A stretch of DNA of 64,000 nucleotides, taken from assembly GCA_012295275.1 (NCBI GenBank), contig CM022674.1, positions 10,171,792-10,235,791 on the forward strand. Direction: 5' to 3'. Position 1 is the stretch's first letter; the number at the start of each line of letters is the position of its first letter. Of this stretch, positions 25,901 to 43,900 are shown piece after piece. The position numbers were made by a program, and so were the translations under genes. Under the pieces are notes generated by a model that was given only the letters and a program-made list of their open reading frames with translations, did no database searches and was not told the DNA's origin. Origin of the DNA: Chrysomallon squamiferum (taxonomy: Eukaryota; Mollusca; Gastropoda; Neomphalida; Peltospiridae).

Positions 25901-26403
25901 AATGATTAACCATTGAGCAAATGGAATAATTTATCTAATATGAAATATACTTTGTTTCTGTGCTTAAGTAATGTATAAGCTAGTGCAATTTGGGGTACTC
26001 TTTTTGTATGAATAGTAGTAGCTGGCATAACTTTTATTATTATTTGCCAAGCTTTGAAATATGAATTTTAAATATTTGTTAATAAAACGCCAGTCTGCAA
26101 TGGTCATACCATTGTCTGAAATTTATATTTCTTTTCACCCCAAGTTTATAATTCTTGTGAAAAGAGACCAATATAGAGAACTTTCAGCTCACTTTTATTT
26201 CGTAAATTGATAAACTACAAACTACATTATATCCATAATGTTTTGCTTACCCACCGCCTTATAAATTCTTTACTGTTTTTTAATGATTTTGTAAAAATAA
26301 AATTATGGTTATATATATATGTAGTATATACCCCTAATTTTATTTATTCAGTTTTCAGAATATCAACAGTTCAGTGACATATACAGGTAATATGATAAGC
26401 CCA
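22212..26403. other. AT-rich DNA between MTFMT and CDC42
   Basis: The left part should hold the MTFMT 5' UTR and promoter. A T run of about 40 bases lies at 22929-22966, and a (TA)n tract at 25122-25146. The right part is probably CDC42 3' UTR: AATAAA on - occurs at 26343-26348 and 26195-26200. I see no coding exon. Frames at 24969-25236 are repeat artefacts. Confidence 0.6.
26195..26200 (-). terminator. Candidate poly(A) signal of CDC42
   Basis: TTTATT on +, about 205 bases past the CDC42 stop codon. A nearer copy at 26343-26348 and many further copies make the real site uncertain. Confidence 0.3.
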
Positions 26404-29795
<3,392 letters not shown>

Positions 29796-30414
29796 TAAAT
29801 TTAAAAATAGATTATAAATCTAGGTCAAATTAGAAGGGATGAATTTTCCAGAAAAAAAAAAAATATAAATAATAATAATAATAATAATAATAATATAAAA
29901 TGATATGAAAAAAAAAAAAAAAAAAAATCCTTCAATACAAACTCACCCAAAATAAATCTGTTTTAAATATCAATGTGATAAATTAATAAATGTTTAACAT
30001 AGCTTATTTAGTTATACTTTTATTTATTTATTTGTTACCATTTACATAACTGATGTTATGTGGTTGTTTACAATTAAACTAAGAACCTAAATTCACTTTA
30101 TTTATGCTTCTGTATAATTAACCCACGACTTAATAGTTATATATATATTATTTAAAAACCACTGTTTTTCTTTCTTTTTTCATTATTATTATTTTATATT
30201 ATTGATAAATGATAATAATAATTATTGCCTTTTCAAACGCAGATTTTTTTTTTTTTTTTATGTAACAACAAATAAAAATATTAAATAAAATAATTAATAT
30301 TTAAAAAAACAAAATTACAGCAAACTCTAAAATTCTATTAAAAAATAACAATTGATACAGCTGAAGCAACAAAACAGTAATAAGATTATTAGTGTTGTAT
30401 ATTGTTTAAGATAT

Positions 30415-30417
30415 TAC

Positions 30418-30475
<58 letters not shown>

Positions 30476-30476
30476 G
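30415..30476. repeat. (ATT)n microsatellite
   Basis: About 20 ATT units in the gene-poor stretch between CDC42 and SHP2. Confidence 0.95.
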
Positions 30477-33400
30477 ACCTTGAATGAAAAGCTTTTGAAC
30501 TCTTTATTAAATTAGGACTATAAATAGAAAAATATTAAATATTTTTTTAGGTGCTTGAAAGTTATACATAATATGGTATAAAACATAATAATTTTAAGAA
30601 ATAAGTTACTTATCACGTTTAATGCAAGTAGCTTGTTTAAGACTGGTTTTAATACTATTTTAAAGACAGTGATGAACACATCTAAAAATAGATTTGTTTT
30701 ATTTGTGTGTAACAGCCATTTTCAGAATACCAGTGTATTAAAGGTATATACCATTAATAGGTCAAGGTACTAACTTACTAATTTTTATTGAAATAAATAC
30801 TTTTAATTATGATCTGTATTTGTGTGTGTGGGCATTTATTGTAGAAATATTTCTGTATTTATTTACTTTTATTTTAATATTAATTTTGTTTGTAGGTAGA
30901 TTTATATTTTTCTAATGTTAAAAATCTGACATCAGTGTAAATCATTAAATGGCACATTATGAATCCTCAGACATCAGTCCTAGCATTAGAATTCTTTTTT
31001 CACTTATTGATATAAGTTCACAATTTTTTAAATGCTAATCCTCTTAATTTCTGTGTATGTTGCGTAAAATATGAAAAACTAACCTCCTGTTTGAAAGTCT
31101 TTATTCCAATGAACCTTTATTTTCACCAGCTAACTAACAAATGCCTTTTGCACTACATAGGAAGAGTGAGCAAGATCTCATTCCATCATCAAACAAACTG
31201 TTAATGAGAAACTTAGGCCTGCTATATGAAGTAATTATAGTTGACTTTTTGTTAACTTTTAAACTCTCCATCTTAAGATAAGAAGCCAAAACCTCAGTCA
31301 AGCCTTTTCAAGATTTAGTTTTGTTTTTACTCATCATTTGATTCAACACTTCATCAACCATGCCCCACTACGAAGTCCAACAACGGGACCATTTGTTGCA
31401 GATAAAACAGCAGACATTCATGCCAGGGATATGTGACTAATATATTGTGTAGCTCATAAGTGATTTTCCTAGCCACTGCCTGAGGAACAAATATTAAGAA
31501 TTAATTTACAAACATTTCCTGTAAGATATAAACCACACATGTGTGTGTGTGTGTGTGTTTGTGTATATTCGATACATATTCATTACCTATATATATGAAT
31601 GTATATATGCATGTATATATATCTCTGTATGTATGTATGCATTATGTTTGTATATACATATATACGGTCCCTAACATCTTTAACAATTTTTAATGAGGAC
31701 TGGAAAGGTTGTAAGACGAAACTGCTAGAAGGTTAACTTTATATAAGATTTAAAAAAAAGTCATACAAATTATTATTAAATAATTTATACTTCATCAGAG
31801 ACAAAATGCTGACAGCCAATTTACAAAATTTTGCAAACAAAAATATACATACATTTTGTTACAAGATAATTTCTTGCCATTTTTATTTTGCACCTCATAA
31901 AGGAATAAATCTATAATACATTCCTGATCATAGTAAAGGATTTTTACATCATTCTTTTCAAAATCTCAATTTTCTTGATACTAATCTTAAAATGATAATA
32001 ATAAAAATAAAAATAACAACAATAATAGTAACAGTAATAATAATAACAATACTAATACTAATACTACTAATAATAATAATGACAAAAATAATTATAACAA
32101 TTTAGTTATAAAAAAATTGAAATTTAAAAACAAAAATAAAAGAATATTGATAAATGAAGCATACTGGATAGGATTATTATTTTTTTTTTTTTTTTTTGAA
32201 GTAATTTCTTTGAAAAAAAAAAAATGTTTATAACTTTCTCAGGTTTGACAATTCTTACAAGCTTGACATTTGCTTTAATAACAGTATAAAACAGAATGCA
32301 ACAAGCAACAAACAACAAACTATTACACTAACAGAGAGAAACAACACTTTAAACAAATTTTGAATAAAGAAATTACCTTTGGTGTTCACCATAATTCAGT
32401 CTGAAACAAGTGTTCTACTAGCATCCATTTTAATCCTCATTATCATGATGTGTAAACTAAATTAAGAATCTTGCCAATTAGACAAAAACATTTTGAATCA
32501 TACCAGCAGAATAAGATGTATGCTAACTTTCTACTTAAAAAAAAATACCAGTCAGCAAGTTTCATTTCACAGTTTTAAAGTGGCAACTTCTTTTCCAGCC
32601 CACCTCAGGTGCAGGATGCACACTTGTTTTGCCTCTGCTCATGTTATAAATGAAAATATTGTCATTCAGTGTAAACTTGTAATGTTTGAATCCACATTTA
32701 AAGAATTCATCATCACCTCAGGCTTGCCCTCTTCCTTTATCCAAGATGAACACATAAAATGAAGAAAACCACTGGCTGAATGACAGATTAAGAAGTAACA
32801 TCTACATAAAATTTAGAAATATTAAAAACAATTTGTCAAACATTTTGGTGTTTTTTTCAATTAAAAAAAAATATATAAAAAATTACAAATAGAAATCTGT
32901 GGTTAAAAAAGAAGCATGACAAAAACTATCTATCCACATTAACTGAGATTAGTCAAAACAAAACTGAATACTGAAATTGCAAAAGAAAGCTAGGAAATCC
33001 AAATCCAACAAAACTGGAATGCTTATTTTAATAAATTAGGCATACATCTAGTTATTTTTAAATTAAAAAAAATATAAAATAAAAAAAGAAAGAATTTAAA
33101 TTTAAATTAAAAAAATTTTTACAAAATAAAATTTGTTATTTTGTCAATATACCAGTTTTATTGTTACAAAAAGCCTGTCATGTTATCTTAGTCTAGAAAT
33201 TCTAGTCATTTAAAAAACATACTTTGATTTACATTTTTTCAATTATAATGTTTTTTAGAACATAATTTAGAATGATTGTTTTTCTTTGAAACAATGAAAA
33301 TGATGTTATTTGCTTCATGGGATATTATTATACTGTTATTATCATTTCTTTCTTAAAATTTATAGATTTAATCGTCAGGATATTTGTGAGCATAATTTCT

Positions 33401-35744
33401 ATATTTGTTATTTAACATAGGTAAGATAAAACAAAATATATAAAAAGATTATTTAAAGAAAATAATAATAAAATATATGTAATTAATCTGATATGAAAAC
33501 ATACAGTTGATTTATTTACTTAACAAAAACCTTTTTTATTAATCAAAATATTAGTATATAATTTAATTTAGATGTGGATAGTTCTGAAAAACATTAATAT
33601 TAAACACATTTTTACCTGTAAAACTTAATATTGCGTTAAGACTAATTTTTCTTATCAACAAAATAATAATAATAAAAAATAATTAAAAAATTAAAATTAA
33701 AAATAAATAATAAACTAACAAATAAAAATTAAATAAATTAATTTATATAAAAGATTTTAAAAATTATAAATCAGTAATAATATATGTGTATAATACTAGT
33801 ATTAGATTGTATTAGATATTCTTTTTTTATCCTTTTATTGCTTTCTCTGATTTTCTTCTCCTTTCTTTAAAAGAACAACAAACAAAAACAAAATATGAAG
33901 AAAAAAAGGAACAAAACCTTCTTAAAATTTTGTAGCTTAAATAGTTGCTTGCTACCACAAACAGTACCCTGACAGATATACTCAAACTCACAGAATACAA
34001 TTTAAAAACTAATTAATTAAGTTTATATTTGGTTCTTCAGTTAAAAAACAAAAAGAAAAATCTGAATCCTTATATTAAAATCATATGCTTTCATGATAAA
34101 ACATGTATTCTCCAAAATAGTTGTGAAGAAAAAAGTTATTTCTTGTGTGATTCATCATAATTTAAATTTACAACATTTAAACTATTGACACTATTTTTGG
34201 AAGGACTAATTTACTGAAGTATAAATTAAGACGGAATGAGAATACACATTTAAGGATGGACGGACATGTCTGTCCTATAAGTTTCTTTCAAATAGTGGGC
34301 ACTGGACATATTGATATCAATGTGCTTATGATTGTAGCTTTTATTTAATTCAAATTTGATTGCCAAGGTCAACTGTAAGCTTACCTCTTTCATTAGTCTA
34401 CAAAAACATTAAATGCAATAACAGAAATGTTATTTCACTTTGGACCAAAGCCAAAATTTATGTATAGTTAATTTTATCAGCAAAAAATCAACAAACCTTT
34501 TATCTATGAATGACATTCACAAAATCTTATCAGTGCTAAAATAGTACAGTACATTTTTAAGTATGACATATTAAATACTATATTAAAATATTTTAATCAA
34601 GTAAAAAACATGAAGGTATCAAAAAAAAAAAAAATTAGTATTTTTGTTATTTGTAAATTTTTTAAATTTTGTTTATTAGTATTAAAATATTCATAAAAGA
34701 ATTATTACACAAACAACACAGCTTTGTTTATTAATAATGTTCTTATTAAATCTATTTATTTACAAAAAAAACATCAAGTACAATTAAAATCAGCCAGAAT
34801 TATAATATAAAAAATGTTCTCTTTTTTGCCATAAAATACATCAAAATTAACAACACACTTTAAATTCTTTTTTCTGGCTTGGTTAATGAAAAAATATTTT
34901 TAAAATTGATAACACCATTCAATAATGTATAAATATTTATAAATATTATTTATTAAAGTAACAAATCTAAAAATAATAATAATAAAAATAAAATAAAACA
35001 AAATGTATATTAGGTACAGAAAGAAATATGTTGCATCTTGCACATTCATAAACAATATTTCAACAATTACATATATACAAATTAAAATATAACATTTATA
35101 TCACAATCACCTCCCTTCAAATTAGCCATTTGAATAGACTCGTCATTAAGGTTCAAACACTCCAAGTTTAACTACAAATTAACTGTGAAAAATAGTAAAT
35201 GTATTCAACAAGTAACATATTTTAAGACAATTCTTATATATATATATAGAGTGACAGGAAAGATGCCAGTTACATTTTACACATTTTACTTTTTCAGAGA
35301 ATTTATTTTATTTAGCATACATTTAGAGTTATTTTACACAGATAATATTTATTGAAAACAGATTTTTGAAAAGATACAATCATTTTAACTAACTGTATTA
35401 AATAAAGATTAAACTGAAGAGGGAAGCAAAATATATACAGTGTAAGTTTATCAAAAAAAACACACAAATATATTATATTAGAGATGAATATAAACTCATC
35501 TGAAATTTTCGAAATAGTATTAATCCTTTAACAATCACATTTATAATTGTGAATTTTTAAAATTACTGCAAACATTTATTTATTTTATAAATTAACTGAA
35601 TGTGAATGAACAGCTTATGACATTTCAATAAGAAAAACCTAATATAAAAGTAAAAAAATGTAGATAAAGAAACCATAATTATCTGATTACAGAACTATCA
35701 GTTATTAGTATTGTTTTCAGGATTAATGTTCTGTCTCTCTGTCT

Positions 35745-35745
35745 C

Positions 35746-35840
<95 letters not shown>
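35745..35840. repeat. (GT)n microsatellite
   Basis: Nearly 95 bp of GT with single-base interruptions, preceded by TCTCTGTCTC. The His/Thr frame on the other strand is an artefact. Confidence 0.95.
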
Positions 35841-35842
<2 letters not shown>

Positions 35843-37635
35843 GTATCTAGATCTTTGGTAAGTAAATTTTTTAGGTGTCAGAAATAAGCAATAACCACTA
35901 TGGATCCCAGTGTACCATGATACTTTACCTGACACAGGCTATTTTTCTAAAATTAATTATATATAAAAAAAAATTAAAAAGAAGATTATGTGACCAGCCA
36001 AGAAGGTAACATAATTATGCTATGCTTTTTTCATTATCACATGCAACTGAACCAGAGTTAACATGAACTTCCAGACTGGCTTCAATTTGTTTTTAAAAAA
36101 ATCACAAAACCCAATAAAAAAACAAACACAGTACATAACCAGCCATGATTGTAACTATGGTTTCAATACAATTAACAATTATGATTAAGAATTTTCTGCT
36201 TAAGACTAGCTCAGTTTTCAAAATTATACAAATCTGTCAATAAACCATTATAAAAAAGTTTTGTGAAACCATCCATGCAGGAAACTGTCAATTTAAATTA
36301 TTTTACGTAACTTAACCAAGGTTAACTGGAATCATAGACTTTATCTATAGCTTAGCTTAAAAGATGAAATTATTTTAAAAATCCAGGTCAAAACATGCAA
36401 CTAAACCATTAACAAGTGATTACCAGGAACCAATCATTTGTCAATATATTATTATGTCAACAAAAATCAATCTAACTGTAACATCTTTTACCTTGCAATT
36501 AGTTCTATTATATCCAGATAAATAAATTTATCTAAAAAGTATACAATCTTTGGAAATTTGATTACCAGTAATCATCTTAAAAAAAAAATCACTGTCATTA
36601 ACAACATTCATTGAAAGACAGATAATCCAGATCTGTAAAAAGGTTAGCTCTAGCTCCAAGCAATTTTATGTCATTTTAACAATGTTAACAATTGTTTAAA
36701 TCTTCAGAGAAATGGCAAACAGTAACCAGCTAACATGTAATTTAACTGCAGTTTAATTATTTTTATAATACCTATGAAATGCTCACTGTCCATTTTGGAA
36801 ATCACTGCATTAGAACAAAAATATTTATTTCAAATTAACTATCTTTACAATTAGTAGGACAAGCAATTAGTTGTAAATTATTTATTTTATAATATTGGCA
36901 TTGTAAAGTTTAGTATGTTTTATCTAATATTTTGTTTCATAAAATACTGATCATTCAATAATTGTTCATGCTTCTCCATTTTCAAAATGATTTGTTAAAT
37001 TACATTCTATCTCAGTTTTAATCAAAACAATAACATTGTTTATCTTTCTTACCATTTTTTAAAATTATTATTTGCCTGTTATATATATAATAAAATAATA
37101 AAATGGATCTGAAAAATGTGGTGTCAACACCAGTTTCTTAAGCATGCAGTTAAAAATTCATATATCAGTCTGTAACAGTGAAACAAATATTATTATATCA
37201 GGTTTATATATCTATAAGTATATATATAAAAAGGTCACGATAGAAATACGTTTTCTAAACTCAATTACTAATAATGTGAAATATATACCATAGTAAAATA
37301 ACAAATTAGATATGTTATTACTTCAATAAATTAATTTTCAACTACTTCTCATTCCTAGATATCACCTTTGTTTTTAATCATCTGTCATTCTTTTTATAAC
37401 ACCTTGATAAAATTAATATATATGAAAAACAGATTTAAAAAGAAATAATCCATATATACACTGCTTATTACAGAAGTGCCATCATACAATATTTAATTTC
37501 TAGTAACTGTTTCAAACTTAACATCAACACAAAGAGAGATAATTCAACTCTCTGACACAAAATAAAAAAACAAAAAACAAAACAAAAACAAAAACAACAG
37601 ATGACTGGACAGAGTGTAAAAAAACAAATCTAGTT

Positions 37636-40600
37636 TCATCTTCTTCCTGTAGACTTTGTGTCGACTGTTCCAATATTCTGATAAATTTTGGAGGAATCTT
37701 CTTGAGGTACACTGAATACAGAAAACAAAAGAAAGATGTAGTAGTATACTAGTTACAAATCATTAGTCAGAACTTAGTTCATTCATTTGTTTATGAAATA
37801 TTACTCACCATTTTTTATTCTGCTTGACTTATAGAACATCCAGACAACATACACAGTAATGAAATGATCTGTGTTTTTTAAATTATGTTTATCAATCAAA
37901 TTTAATTTCTTTATTTATTATTGTTACTTTTTTATATTTTATTTTATTTATTTATCGATATTATCTTCCTTATTATTATTTTTTTCTTTGTCATGTGTAT
38001 TGACAAATATAAGAGTACATTTAAATTCACTCTTTCATACACTCTCACTCACTGATTTCTGCCCTCCTCTCTCAATGCATACTCATATATATACAGATAA
38101 ATCCATCACAAACATACACACACAGGTAAACAATAAAATAACCCAAACATTTCATTTTACTTACGCAGGTACAGCTCTATCCGACAAATTGACTTTAGGG
38201 GCTGCTGCAGCAGGAAAAGAATTTGGGGGAAGAGCATTTCTAGCACGGGCGGGGTTTTCCTGTCCAGTAGCATACTTGATGTTGGTATATTCCCTCCCAG
38301 CAACCTGACTCATCTGTTCTGCCTGGCGTCTTCGTGTCTCTGTTTCAATGTAGTGGTGAACAGCCATGTACACAAACTTATACTGGGCTTCTGTCTGAAC
38401 CATGCCAGAACGCTGAGACCGAACCATCTGAATTGTCTTCTGTATGTCAATGTCCACATCAAAACCTTAGTAAATAACAAACAACTGCTAATTAAAACAG
38501 AACTTTCTGTCTGTGAAGAGAGGAATATTAAAAAAAAAGATCTTGCTATTAATCAATCAGAAGAGCATGATTAAACTAACAATTGTCTAAGAAATATATT
38601 TACCATGCAACTTGATTTGATTCAAGATGATGTCAATAACAATGAAAGTTCCTGTTCTCCCAATGCCAGCACTAGAAAAAAAATGAAACAACATATTATC
38701 TTTAAATTATTATCTCTTTATTTATTTTATTATATATATATATACACACACATACATACATACATTTTTTTTCCCTCCAAATTTATTTGTTTATTTTTTA
38801 AAACAAATTTACATAGACATGTCTCAAATATACCAATTATATACTGCTGATCTTCATGTGAAATGTTGTTAAGTACTAATTTTTTTTTTTTAAATCAGTC
38901 TACAAAAAAAAAAACCAATCATGGATTACTGATGATACAGACATCTTTGTTTTCAGAAATACCTCACCTGCAGTGAACAACAACTGGTCCTGCATCTTTG
39001 ATGTTGTCCTGATGCTGATTGGTGACCTGTAAGAAATTCAACACACTGCCTGGGTCGGCAGGAACACCATAGTCTGGCCACGTTTGAAAATGAAACTGGT
39101 AGATCTGTCTCGGTCCCTCCGTCTGATAGGCAAATAATTAAAATTACATAATCATTGTACTATTTTTAAATTATATTTTAAAAAAAGAGGAAAAAGTTAA
39201 ATATTTTAAAATTGTAATTTGGGGGGGGATAAAAAAAAATGAATGAAATAATGATTAACAACTTAATTAAGGAGTATATAGATACTGTATTAACTAATGG
39301 AGAATTAATTATCTTTTTTTAAATATATGCCAGATACATTTAGACACCCTAAGCACTTTGGTGACCTATGTTTACATATTTCAAAATATAAACAATAATA
39401 AACTATTAAATAAACCATTATTTTTATTACTGAATATATTTAGATATACACACACACATATAGTTTGGCCTACCTTGCCATCAGCATATTCTCGTGAAAG
39501 TTCCAGCTTGCGGATGATGTAGTCTGTTTCAACAGTTTCACTGATAAGTTTCACAATCAGGTTACTCTTGTAAGTTGTGTATGTTTTCACTTTGTTTGTC
39601 TCATCCGGCCAGTAACGAACAGCTTTGTTCTATGTGTAAAAGTCGTATTAAAAAATAATGTTAATTTCTTTTGAACCAATAATTAATTATTACTTTTGAA
39701 GAACTAACAGCTTGGTTCTCTGTGTATAAAAATTAACAAAATAAGTTGATTTATATACCTTGTTTAATTAAAAAAAAAAAAATCTATTAATATTGTTAAA
39801 TCTAAATCTGAATCAATAACAAAAGTAATAATATAGCATTACAATTGTATTATTAGTTTTAAATAGATGTAGTATTGCAGATAAATTATTTTGGACTCAG
39901 TTTTGATATTAACACATCAGCAGACAATTCAGATTTAGGAGTTTTTACAAATTAATTCACAAAAAGTAATGACACATACTTTTCCTCTTTCTACTTCCTT
40001 TGTTGTCATGACAATGACCCGTGAGTTTTCCTGCCACACCATTCTCCAGAAGTCTACCACTGTGTTCGGAAGACATCCTTGTGTTGCTATATACGTCTTC
40101 TTAGGTTCAGCACTGTCTTCCTCTGACTGTTTTTAAAAATAATTACTTAATTTAATTAAAATATTTATATTTGGGTTTCTTTTTTCTTTTTAATCTGACC
40201 ACTTTTTCCCCACACAAATATATGAGTAGGTACATAAATGTAAACATGTCTGTTGCATTAACTGTAAATGCATCATTTTTTGTGTGGGTCAATGTATTTG
40301 TACAAAAATGTCAATAGGTTGATTTGTAAAACTGTCAACATAAAATTTGAGTTTAATGAACATAGATGTCTATAGGTTTGTAGATAATCGTACATAACTG
40401 AACAACTGTAAAAACTGTACATTGTCCTTATCTTTCTGTGCGTGAGCCCATTTGAATTTAAGAATATGGTACATACTGTAATGAGATTTGCATTGATGTA
40501 ATCAGCTCCAACAACATTTGGGTCACCATCTCGCAACACTACACGTGTATGATCAACTGAAATAGGAAACAAAATGTATTTTAACAAATTTTTATCAAAT

Positions 40601-40933
40601 GTAGTCACTCACTCACAGCTGAAACACACACACACAAAAGTTTATCAGTAGATTAATAACAGATATTACATTAGACAAAGATGGAGTGAAACTCACATGG
40701 TAAAATATTTTTGTATCTGTTTTTGGTTTTGTTTTCAGGTCTTTGTCCTTCTTTCCGACTGTACAGATGTCGAACCTCCTGCTGTTGAAGTTGCTGAAAT
40801 AATTAAAGTATTTAATTAGTATCTTATAATAAGATAAAACATATTTATTTTAATAATCACACATCCATCCATCCACATGTATACACACACATATAAGTAA
40901 CACACATACACACACAAATGTACATACATACAT

Positions 40934-40968
<35 letters not shown>

Positions 40969-43900
40969 GAGTCAAAAACAGAGATTATTATTTTTTTTAA
41001 ATAACCTTTTCATCTCTCATCTGATACATTCATTTTATATATTCATGAATTAAACAAAAGAAAACAAAAAATTTCAGAAAAATAATAATTAGAAAAGCAA
41101 AAAAAAAGTATAAAAAGTATTATTTACTTCAAATTCATCCCAGAATCCACCTTTTGCTGTTGAGTTAACCTGAGATCCTTTCTCTGATTGTAGTTGCCGT
41201 ATACGATTGTCAATGCCTGATGCTGTAATCCTTGTTGCATTCACTGGCTACAAAACAATTGTGCAATGAACAATGGTTTCTTTTAGGAAATATGATAAAG
41301 ATTAAATAACACACTGTTTCATTTATCAAATTGTACAAAAAATAAACTGTACAGAATGAAATATTAATAAATGTACTTTTTTATAGCAACTTCTTCCAAC
41401 AGTTTAAAATATATAAAAATCTTTTTTTCATATATAAATTTTGTTTTGTTTCTTGTGCTTTATAAATATACTTTCGAAAAAGAAAAAAAAATTGTTTTTG
41501 TTTGAATAATGCATCCCCAAAAATACAGATATAAATAAAGTGTCCAAAAAAAGAAATACATAAAGGCCATGGTTTCAAGTGTAATTATCAGTAAATATTA
41601 ATAAGTGTACTTTTTATAGCAACTTCTTCCAACAGTTAAAAATATATAAAAATATTTTGTTTTATATGTAAATTTTCTGTTTTGTTTCTTTTTGTGTTTT
41701 ATAAATATACTTTCGAAAAACAAAAAAAAATCTTGTTTCAAACAGGAAAGAAAAAATATTACTGTTTTTGTTTGAATAATGCACCCCCCAAAATACAGAT
41801 ATAAATACAGTGTCCAAAAAAAGAAATACATAAATGCCATGGTTTCAAGTGTAATTAACAGTAAAGAAACATAAAAGTAGACATTTCAAATATAACGAAT
41901 GAAAAAGATAAAAATTCTCACTGTTTTCAAATGTACAACAGTTCCAGTTGTCTCAACCATTGGGTTCTTTTTGTAATGTTCAACCAGGTCAGACAAAGTT
42001 TCGAATTTTTCACCACCTCCCACATCAAGTTTACCTTCCTGCAAAACAGAACATACCAGATGATTTGATTCAAACATTTCATATCAAGCAACAGTTACTT
42101 ATCTCAATCCCCTTATTTTCAGAAAAGAATTGAAACAGGATCCATAGTGTGAGAATCCAGTGCTTATAATTATCAAATGTCTTGTTAATATCACATAATT
42201 ACTAATATTATTTTTCTGTCATTTTTTTTTTTTTTTTTTTTTTTTTTTTCAGCTAAAAAATTTATTGACATTAAACATGTTTTAAAAATGATAAAATAAA
42301 GATGAAGTTAAAACTTACATGACACCGGACTTTAACGTGTGTGACTTTATCATCGCATCTGACTGACAGTACGAAATCACCAGGTTTACTTTGACTTTCT
42401 CTGACTAGATAACTTCCATTCTTTGCCTTCTCCATCAAACATTTCTCTGCCTCTTTCCCTGATATATGTCCATGAAACCATCTAAAAGAAATATAGTAAA
42501 TCTTTATTTTTATTTTTAAAGTTAAGCATAATTTTCTGTAAATCATGATTACAAAACAACTGTATCAAAGGACTGATGAAAATTTAATATTTAATATAAC
42601 TGTATAAAAATTAAAATACCTCTCAGGTGTTGGGTCAGCTGAGGTCACAGGGTATTTAAGTTCAATGACTTCTCCATTCTTCTCTTTCAGTTGACTCATG
42701 TTTTCCATGTAGTGCTGTACCAACTCAGCCAGAGTGGCAAACTTCTCCCCTCCATACAGATCATAGAAATCACCAGTATTCTGTATCTTAATGTGTGTCA
42801 CTTCACCATTTCGCCTTCACAAAATAACACTCATAATTATTAATTTACTTCAGTTACTTTACTTGCACTATCTTCTTTTTAAACAAATTAAAGGTACTTT
42901 TAAAAAATTATATATTTTTAAACTTTCTCTTTTAGAGTAATAAGCATTTAAATTTAGTGGTACCCTGACACTCTATATATAATAAAACATGAATCAAATG
43001 TTTTGGATGAATAATGTAAACTTTTGGAAAGCCTAAATCTAATAAACCATTTGAGCAAATGATTTAAAATATGTAAAGTTTCATTTCATATCCAAGGAAC
43101 AGTAGTTTCATAGAAACAGATTTATAATGAACTGTATATTGTTAAGATTAACTTTTGAAAGTCTACCTGCTCTGGCCATCAACAGAACAGTTTCATGAAT
43201 TTAATAATTTTCTAAATCTCATGTAACATGCTGGGTGAAATGAATTCCGAATGTATAAATTTATGTCTGTACCTGACAGAGAGTGTGAAATCCCCCTCCT
43301 TGCTTCTGCTGGGTCTCGCCAGGAAACTTCCATCAGTACCCCGTTCATTGAGCAGAATTTCAGCATCCACACCTGATATGTTTGGATGGAACCATCTGAA
43401 ACAGTTTACTATATATCAGCAACCAGTTGTTACATACATGTAAAAAAGAAAACACCCAAAAGCTAAATAGTGGAAATATAATCTGTACGATCTGCATGGC
43501 ACTACATATGTCACTAAAGGTATTTAATTTAGATATATGTTAGAAATTCATATAGTCGAATGTTAAGTGTTAATCTACTCCGAGACACTATCTAATTATC
43601 TCTCATAAATGACTAATCATAATATAATTTTAGTTGTGCACAGCTTGAGTTAGAAATCCACAAAATTATTAACACACACACACATTTAAATGAGGAATAA
43701 ACAAGTGGAAATAAAAATTCAAATTTAAGGACCCCAAAAATTATAATACAGAATTTAGAAATGTTATACAAGTTTCATTGTATGTAATTTCAAGTTGAAC
43801 ATCTTCATTAAAAATTTATAAAGAGAGCATTTGACTATTTTAACATATTCTTTAGTATGTGTTGGCTTGTAATACAAAATAAATTTTGCCTCAAGACATA

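Larger units (their letters stand above)
29796..37635. other. Gene-poor AT-rich DNA between CDC42 and SHP2
   Basis: Nearly 8 kb with no convincing exon on either strand. It includes an (ATT)n tract (30415-30476), GT at 31540-31565, an AAT-rich patch at 31990-32090 and a long GT tract at 35745-35840. A somewhat GC-richer patch at about 31085-31490 could be a decayed transposon, but no motif identifies it. The right part is probably the SHP2 3' UTR. Short frames such as 32493-32762 have no recognisable content. Confidence 0.55.

Noticed and set aside
32493-32762. 89-codon frame on +
   Set aside because: No recognisable motif and no splice partner; most likely chance in the gene-poor stretch.
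41381-41840. Two similar Phe/Tyr-rich frames on the minus strand
   Set aside because: Explained by the intronic tandem duplication in SHP2; they lie between spliced exons and have no domain.
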